This document shows, one piece after another, positions 59,301 to 64,000 of a stretch of 64,000 nucleotides of DNA. Below the pieces are notes generated by a model that worked only from the letters and a program-made list of their open reading frames with translations, was not told where the DNA came from and made no database searches. Origin of the DNA: Aquila chrysaetos chrysaetos. Lineage: Eukaryota > Chordata > Aves > Accipitriformes > Accipitridae. Location of the stretch: the NCBI RefSeq assembly GCF_900496995.4, contig NC_044010.1, positions 1,302,001 to 1,366,000 of the forward strand, in the 5' to 3' direction. Position 1 is the first letter of the stretch; every line of letters starts with the position of its first letter. The translations under genes were made by a program, and so were the position numbers.

Positions 59301-62300
59301 TTTTAGATCTTTTCTTCTCAAAATGAAGGGTTACAGTAGTACTGATGTCCAAGGGAGAAAATATGTCTTGCATTTTGCCATGCATATGTCTTAATAGGCA
59401 ACACGGGTTCTGTCTTGTATAGCTTTCTCTTAAAGAATATATGCCAATGCCCATCTGAACGTTTTGATTCTGAATATTGGTTTATCTCGCGTATAGATTC
59501 CATTTTCATCTTAGTTGGTGTCAGCATTCTTAATATGACTGTGTAAACAATGCATGCTTTTATGGCTTCTTAGGAAATACTAATATGGGCTGTTCCACAC
59601 ACACATTTTTGGGTAGATACAAACTTGTTTGACCTGTGCTATGAACATCTGGACTTGAACCAGCTCTGAACCAGGAGGAATGTAGAGTTAGTACATTACT
59701 AAGCCTGAGGAGATAAGCTCATCTCTTATATTGTGGACAGAACAAGGTTATGTCTGCCTGCGAAGTCTCTGGAGACATACATGTTGGCTGTTTTGGTATT
59801 CCTCTTAGATCTGTGTAAATATTCCTGAATCATATAATGAGCTTGGGTGTATATATGTAATACTCAACCAGAATGCATTCCCCTTCTGTACATTGTCCAG
59901 GATCTAACAGTGAGAACAGAGTATCTCCCACTCTAAAACATACACAAAACTGGTTGAATTGTGAGAATAAAAGCAATTACTATTCTGTTTTTCGTTGCAG
60001 GCAGTATGGGCTCTTGGCAACATTGCTGGAGACAGCACTATGTGCAGAGACTATGTATTGGACTGTAATATCCTGCCCCCTTTATTGCAGTAAGTCTGTT
60101 TTAATACGTTTTCCAGAATTTTGCTTGAGTGTCTGATAAGACTGAAGTTTGGTTTTTGCCTTGAAGAATAATAGTGATTAGTTTTGTTGTGGAGTAATCA
60201 GACTTTTTAATGGGGGACTCCTGAACTACTTTTGTAATGGAGCTAAAATGGAAACATGTTTTAGGAGCAGCTAAGCTGGATCTATTTTATTCTACAGAGT
60301 GGGTGGATGCCTGGGCTTATTATAGAGTCATAGAATAGTTTAAGTTGAAAGGCACCTCTGGAGGTCATCTAGTCAAAGCTTTTCTTCATAGCAGGTGAGA
60401 TCAGATTAGATTGCTCAGCTACTTAACCAGTCAAATCTGGAACATCAAAGGTAGATTCCGTAACCACTTGGGGCAACCTATTGCAGTATTGGACCATGGC
60501 ATGGTGAAAAACAATGTTCTGATTTCTAATCAGAATTTTCTATGTTTCACCTTGTGGCAGTTGCCTCTTGTCCTATCATTATGCACCTTTGAGAAGGATC
60601 TGGCTTCCTCCTTTCTGTTAAACTGTTGTAGGCAGCAGTTATAGCTCCCCTTACACAGTGTCCTTCTAAGGCTGAACAAATCCGGGTCTCTAACCCTCCT
60701 GTTGTGTGTCATTTCTCTAGTCTGCTAATTATCTTGCTGGTTCTCTGCTGAAGGACCATAGTGTTGCTGAAACAGTGATGCCATCTTGTGTTATGACCAA
60801 ATTAGGATTATTCAGTCTCTGTTCTTTGCAAACTCTGTTTGCAGCAGTGGAGTTTTCCAGTATTCTCATAAAGATATTGCTACAATGTGGGATGGCTATG
60901 AGAAAAAGAAACCGAGTTGTTACAGTTGTGGAAAAACTAGGTCTTGCCTTACTGCATTCCTCCTAGGCCAAAGAGCGCTATGGCTAGTCATTTCTAAGCT
61001 GTTAGGAAAGTGCCTTGTTTAGAGGCTTCACGCTGTGTTTGACTTAATTAATCAACTCCACAGGTGTCTTTGTGTGAGGTCTGGTCTCACATAAGGGGAC
61101 TTACAATGTAACAGTGGCTGACACAGCTTTGGTCGGTGTGATAGTCCTAATGTGAGAGGGCAGTTTTGGTATGCAGATCTCATAAAGGTCTCAGTATTAC
61201 AGTTCATCACATCATTGGGCCTCCTGTGCCTTACGGAGCAGAAGTTGAACCCTGCGGCTGGTGTATGGATGCCACCCCTTAACAGCTGCGGGAAAAGACT
61301 GGTTTGGGGTGGTCTGTAGAATGGTGTTCTAACAAGAACCCAGTGGGCAAGGCTCTTATATGCCGGGACTGGAGCCAGTGTGCACAGAATGTCTGTAAAT
61401 GGTGCTTGCTGTGAGATACGTGACTGTCTTGAATGTTTGGGAAACCCTAAACCTGATTATACACATTTTCTGAGGATATGTTTTGTTCTTCACTAGTTAA
61501 CATGCAAAAGTGTAAAAGTGGGGCTGATAGTCTGAGACTGACATAAAAATGCAGTTCAGCGAAGAGAGTACTCTCCAAAACTACCTGCAGGTCCTTCTAC
61601 TTAGAGTAATTTTGTCGCAGTTCCTGTGCCTTTTGACTGTTAATCTGCCACAGCAGTATCTCAGCAATTAAATGAATGCACTTTTAGTGTAATGGTTGTT
61701 ATTCTTGTCGGGATACTGGGATTCATATGTCTAACATGTGTGTTAGTATCCAGCCATCAAGCATGATTTTCCTGAGGATTTATTTTTACAGAAAAAAAAT
61801 CTAGCATATTTTGCCCTGGTGTATGTTAAAATGTAGGCCTGAATTTATATTTTAATGATTCATGCAGTTGATCCTACAGGGTTGCCTGGCTTTGATTTTT
61901 AAAAAGCAAAGGTTGGAATTTTTTGTTGGTTTGTTTTAGATTGCTTTCAAAACAGAACCGTCTCACTATGACCCGAAATGCTGTATGGGCTCTATCCAAC
62001 CTCTGCAGAGGGAAAAATCCTCCTCCAGATTTTGCCAAGGTAAGAGATGCTTTAAAGGAAATGTGTTGTGAGGTGGTGGTAGCCAAGTAAGCAATGAGGG
62101 TGGTGAAACTTAAACTCAGTAGCAGAAATGTTTCAGAATTTCTCTGAAACAAGGTATGGACTTCTTACAGATGAAGTTTTTGAATGTATTTAGTCCTTTG
62201 GGTGGACATTTACAGCCACTGTTTTAATATAGCTGCCTCCTAGCTTTTTGTAACTGTTCTGGTACTGGAGATGACCATCCCACAGAGGAACAAAACTCTG

Positions 62301-64000
62301 TACGTCTTGGCTGCTGTAGTGCAAAGTATGGCACATCTTAGTGGACAAGTATGAATTCAAGTTGCCAGACATTGTACTGCAGAGGCTGAATAATTCTCAT
62401 AGTGCTTTTCTGCTGCCATGCTCCTCCGTACTTGTGTAGCTACAGCCCTGCACAGAAGTGCTACCTAGGTCTGAAATTTTCTTGAGTATTGAACCTTGAG
62501 ATGCCAGTGCCTAGTCGTATAATGTCACATACAAGATTAACTGACATGTTAATAGATCTTCTGGCCCTTTTAATTGCACAATGTATGTATCTCTTCTTAA
62601 TGTCTTACAGGTTTCACCTTGTCTTAGTGTGCTTTCCTGGCTGCTCTTTGTCAATGATACAGATGTATTAGCTGATGCCTGCTGGGCTTTGTCCTATTTG
62701 TCTGATGGCCCCAATGATAAAATCCAGGCTGTGATTGATGCAGGAGTCTGCAGAAGACTTGTGGAATTGCTGATGTAAGAAATTTGTTCTGAGCAAATGT
62801 ACTATCCAGTTTTTTCCCTAAAATCAAGGTTCAATAGGAAGCAATAGGAAGTTTAATTAGATATGTCTTGAAATGTAGTAATTTCCAAAAAGCAAGATTT
62901 GAGTTTTAATTTTACCTGTCTGTGTTCAGTCTTCTCTATTTGTCATGAGTAACAGAAACAATGGAACTTCCCTTGTACTAGTTCCGCTATTTCTTAAGAG
63001 ACTTTTTCCTGCACCTAACAGCTGCATTTTTGTAAAATCCGTAATATGTACTGGGATTTTCTCTGCACCATTGAAGCCCATGTTATAATTACCTACCAAT
63101 GAAATTGCTGAAGGATATCAAAGATGGAAATGTAAAAGTAAAATTTACTAGAATCGACAGTGCCAAGGACTTGAAATGTAATTAATTTCCTAAACCCTTA
63201 CTGTAGAAGAGTATGCACATTGGTCAGTAAAGTGTAGCTGTGGGAGTTGGGGTCAGGGAGACTGGCCTTGTTCAGAGCTGTTTCTTCAGGTATAGGGGAA
63301 GGATGTGGAGCATTCAGTTACCTAAGAACAAGAAATAATGGTTTTCAGTGATGTGAATAAAAAAGACTATTAAGGCTCTTAAGATTGAGGCAAATCTGGT
63401 GCTGGATTAACAAGTAGAATGTATTACCCAAGGTACCTTTTTATAAAGAAGTGCTTTCATTTGAGAAAAAAATTCCTTACTTCACCCTTCCTATTCCAGT
63501 CCTGACTTAACAATGATGATGGGAGGATGCATATAATGGCAGAAGATGGTCAAACAGCTGTATGGGTTAAACACACAGCTTCTACCCGTATTCCTTTGTC
63601 TTCTTCTCTGCCTTTGTGTATGCTACATTAAGTGTGTTTCATAGTTAAAGCGAATTACTTTTTCCCTCCCAAGGATGCCTATACTCTGAAGGACTTGTAT
63701 TCTTTTAATCTCATATTTTATTTTTATGCTCCTGAATGATATCTAAAGGCCTAAATATTTAGAAACCCTAGAAAGACTTACCATTAGTTTAAAATCAAAG
63801 AGTGTTTTGATTCAGATAGTGAGAGTTAAGTCAGGTTTAGCAGGGAGGTTTTCCCCTGGCTGATGGATGTTCCTTTCTTGAGGATGTAAAGATGGAGATG
63901 CTTCAGGATGGTTAACACTTAGATCTTTCCTTGGTAATTTTAGGCACAACGACTACAAAGTTGTATCTCCTGCCTTACGAGCTGTTGGGAACATTGTTAC
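44177..64000 (+). CDS. KPNA1: KPNA1, importin subunit alpha-5 (partial, runs off right edge)
   Basis: KPNA1 is an adaptor that binds nuclear localisation signals, and with importin beta carries cargo through the nuclear pore; phosphorylated STAT1 is a known cargo. Nine exons give residues 1-324 of about 538. Residues 1-79 form the importin-beta-binding domain with basic clusters ([26 protein letters not shown]). Armadillo repeats follow, with NLS-pocket tryptophans and asparagines at W149 (AAWVLTN), W191 (AVWALGN), W234 (AVWALSN) and W276 (ACWALSY). Numbering matches human KPNA1. The start [20 protein letters not shown] and the [10 protein letters not shown] segment identify KPNA1; KPNA6 has a different segment at that point, and I judge KPNA5 less likely. 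All introns are GT-AG and no lesion was seen. Transcription starts at the CpG island at 30.6-32.3 kb; FBXO40 lies divergently upstream. Confidence 0.96.
46723..46830 (+). CDS. KPNA1: KPNA1 exon, residues 44-79
   Basis: Acceptor TCTCTTTAG, donor TTCT|GTAAGT, phase 0-0. It encodes [13 protein letters not shown] and the KPNA1-type [10 protein letters not shown] acidic stretch, the second half of the importin-beta-binding domain. Confidence 0.95.
48104..48203 (+). CDS. KPNA1: KPNA1 exon, residues 80-112
   Basis: Acceptor TGAATCCTAG, donor AAAG|GTAAGG, phase 0-1. It encodes [12 protein letters not shown] and QKFRKLLSK, leading into ARM repeat 1. Confidence 0.95.
48782..48876 (+). CDS. KPNA1: KPNA1 exon, residues 113-144
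   Basis: Acceptor TTTTAAATAG, donor TTACAG|GTATAC, phase 1-0. It encodes [10 protein letters not shown] and [18 protein letters not shown]. Confidence 0.95.
48877..51697 (+). other. KPNA1: KPNA1 intron
   Basis: 2.8 kb, A/T-rich. It holds a short (GA)n run at 49,050-49,067, an A run at about 49,786-49,800 and T/G-rich tracts at 51,196-51,240. No gene or repeat family was recognised. Confidence 0.6.
51698..51829 (+). CDS. KPNA1: KPNA1 exon, residues 145-188
   Basis: Acceptor TTGTTTTCCAG, donor GAACAG|GTAAAG, phase 0-0. It encodes ARM repeat 2 with W149 and N153 ([13 protein letters not shown]) and EFEDVQEQ. Confidence 0.96.
51848..51975 (+). repeat. G/T-only tract just inside the intron after residue 188
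   Basis: Almost uninterrupted G and T (GTGTGTGTGGTGGTTGGTGG, then GGTT/GTTTG units and a long T run) starting about 20 bases past the donor. It is low-complexity sequence with G-quadruplex and GU-rich protein-binding potential. Confidence 0.8.
51976..60000 (+). other. KPNA1: KPNA1 intron, about 8.2 kb in all
   Basis: It contains the L3/CR1-like fragment at 52.7-53.1 kb and a tandem 17-base duplication (GTATATCAGTCTTTCTC) near 55,475-55,515. Several short open frames occur, but no known coding exon was recognised. The rest looks like ordinary A/T-rich intron. Confidence 0.55.
52700..53120 (-). mobile_element. Ancient CR1/L3-like LINE fragment
   Basis: The plus strand reads ACTGGGTATTCCAGTAGCAC, later CTTTTCAGAGTCACTGACTT, and GACCTTGCATTTGGCTGTAT. 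This is the familiar complement of the L3/CR1 reverse-transcriptase end (the encoded peptide region VIQPNAR..HL...). It is well diverged. It continues toward 53,120; limits are approximate. Confidence 0.6.
60001..60089 (+). CDS. KPNA1: KPNA1 exon, residues 189-217
   Basis: Acceptor TTTTTCGTTGCAG, donor TTGCA|GTAAGT, phase 0-2. It encodes ARM repeat 3 with W191 and N195 ([11 protein letters not shown]) and CNILPPLL. The codon for Q218 is split across the intron. Confidence 0.96.
60323..60765 (-). mobile_element. CR1 LINE, 3' end
   Basis: The plus strand begins ATAGAGTCATAGAATAGTTT, the complement of the CR1 tail with its ATTCTATG octamers, then GGCACCTCTGGAGGTCATCT, GCCTCTTGTCCTATCAT and GGCTGAACAAATCC. 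All are standard CR1 landmarks in order. The element lies on the minus strand in a KPNA1 intron. Confidence 0.85.
60766..61939 (+). other. KPNA1: Rest of KPNA1 intron after the CR1
   Basis: Between the CR1 and the next exon acceptor no gene or repeat family was recognised. The first ~100 bases could be further CR1. Confidence 0.5.
61940..62039 (+). CDS. KPNA1: KPNA1 exon, residues 218-251
   Basis: Acceptor TTGTTTTAG, donor CCAAG|GTAAGA, phase 2-0. It encodes [13 protein letters not shown] and ARM repeat 4 with W234 and N238 ([11 protein letters not shown]). Human KPNA1 has LFSKQ here. Confidence 0.96.
62611..62774 (+). CDS. KPNA1: KPNA1 exon, residues 252-305
   Basis: Acceptor TGTCTTACAG, donor CTGAT|GTAAGA, phase 0-2. 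It encodes [16 protein letters not shown] repeat 5 with W276 ([11 protein letters not shown]), and [10 protein letters not shown]. The codon for M306 is split. Confidence 0.96.
62775..63943 (+). other. KPNA1: KPNA1 intron
   Basis: 1.17 kb with GTAAGA donor and TAATTTTAG acceptor. Nothing was recognised inside. Confidence 0.7.
63944..64000 (+). CDS. KPNA1: KPNA1 exon (cut by window edge), residues 306-324
   Basis: Acceptor GGTAATTTTAG, phase 2. It encodes [19 protein letters not shown], the start of ARM repeat 6. The exon and at least 200 further residues lie beyond the window. Confidence 0.95.

Noticed and set aside
44177-64000. KPNA6 or KPNA5 instead of KPNA1
   Set aside because: The N-terminal residues [20 protein letters not shown] and the [10 protein letters not shown] segment match KPNA1. 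KPNA6 has a different start and a different segment there, and I judged KPNA5 a poorer fit from memory.
1-64000. CRISPR arrays, bacterial operons, tRNA or rRNA genes
   Set aside because: None was seen; the sequence is a vertebrate genomic region.

Overview
This window is nuclear DNA from a bird, most likely a neoavian species. The genes are split by GT-AG introns, CR1-type LINE fragments are scattered through it, and a solo LTR of the kind common in Neoaves endogenous retroviruses lies near the left end. No bacterial or viral gene organisation is present. Protein identities come from recognising conserved vertebrate families by eye; no search was run.

Three protein-coding loci are supported. 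(1) About 3.48-5.9 kb, minus strand: four consecutive exons of a tapasin-related (TAPBPL/TAPBPR-like) gene, covering the tapasin N-terminal domain (part), IgV, IgC and transmembrane segment. All splice sites and phases are intact, but the IgC exon has an in-frame TGA and the IgV exon lacks the core tryptophan. The signal-peptide and first N-domain exons were not found. An LTR lies 50 bp past the stop codon in the same orientation. (2) 15.3-19.5 kb, minus strand: FBXO40, the muscle SCF substrate receptor, as one large exon plus a short terminal exon joined by a GC-AG intron. The short first coding exon is not securely placed. (3) 31.5 kb to the right edge, plus strand: KPNA1 (importin alpha-5). 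It has a CpG-island promoter with a divergent pair of ZNF143-type motifs and an NRF1 site, a putative non-coding first exon, a ~12.6 kb first intron, and coding exons from 44,177 through ARM repeat 5 into ARM 6, where the window ends.

Layout: 1-2.5 kb no gene seen; 2.5-3.4 kb solo LTR; 3.5-5.9 kb TAPBPL-like; 5.9-15.3 kb intergenic with CR1/LINE remnants; 15.3-19.5 kb FBXO40; 19.5-31.5 kb intergenic between the divergent FBXO40 and KPNA1, with an orphan CpG-rich block at 27.4-28.0 kb; 30.6-32.3 kb CpG island; 32-44 kb KPNA1 intron 1 with a decayed DIRS-like reverse transcriptase; 44-64 kb KPNA1 exons and introns with CR1/L3 fragments.

The three genes do not form a pathway. TAPBPL family proteins edit peptides on MHC class I in the ER, FBXO40 targets IRS1 in muscle, and KPNA1 carries NLS cargo into the nucleus. 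The points most worth following up are the status and position of the TAPBPL-like gene, the LTR at its 3' end, the GC-AG intron of FBXO40, the paired ZNF143 sites, and the DIRS-like relic.
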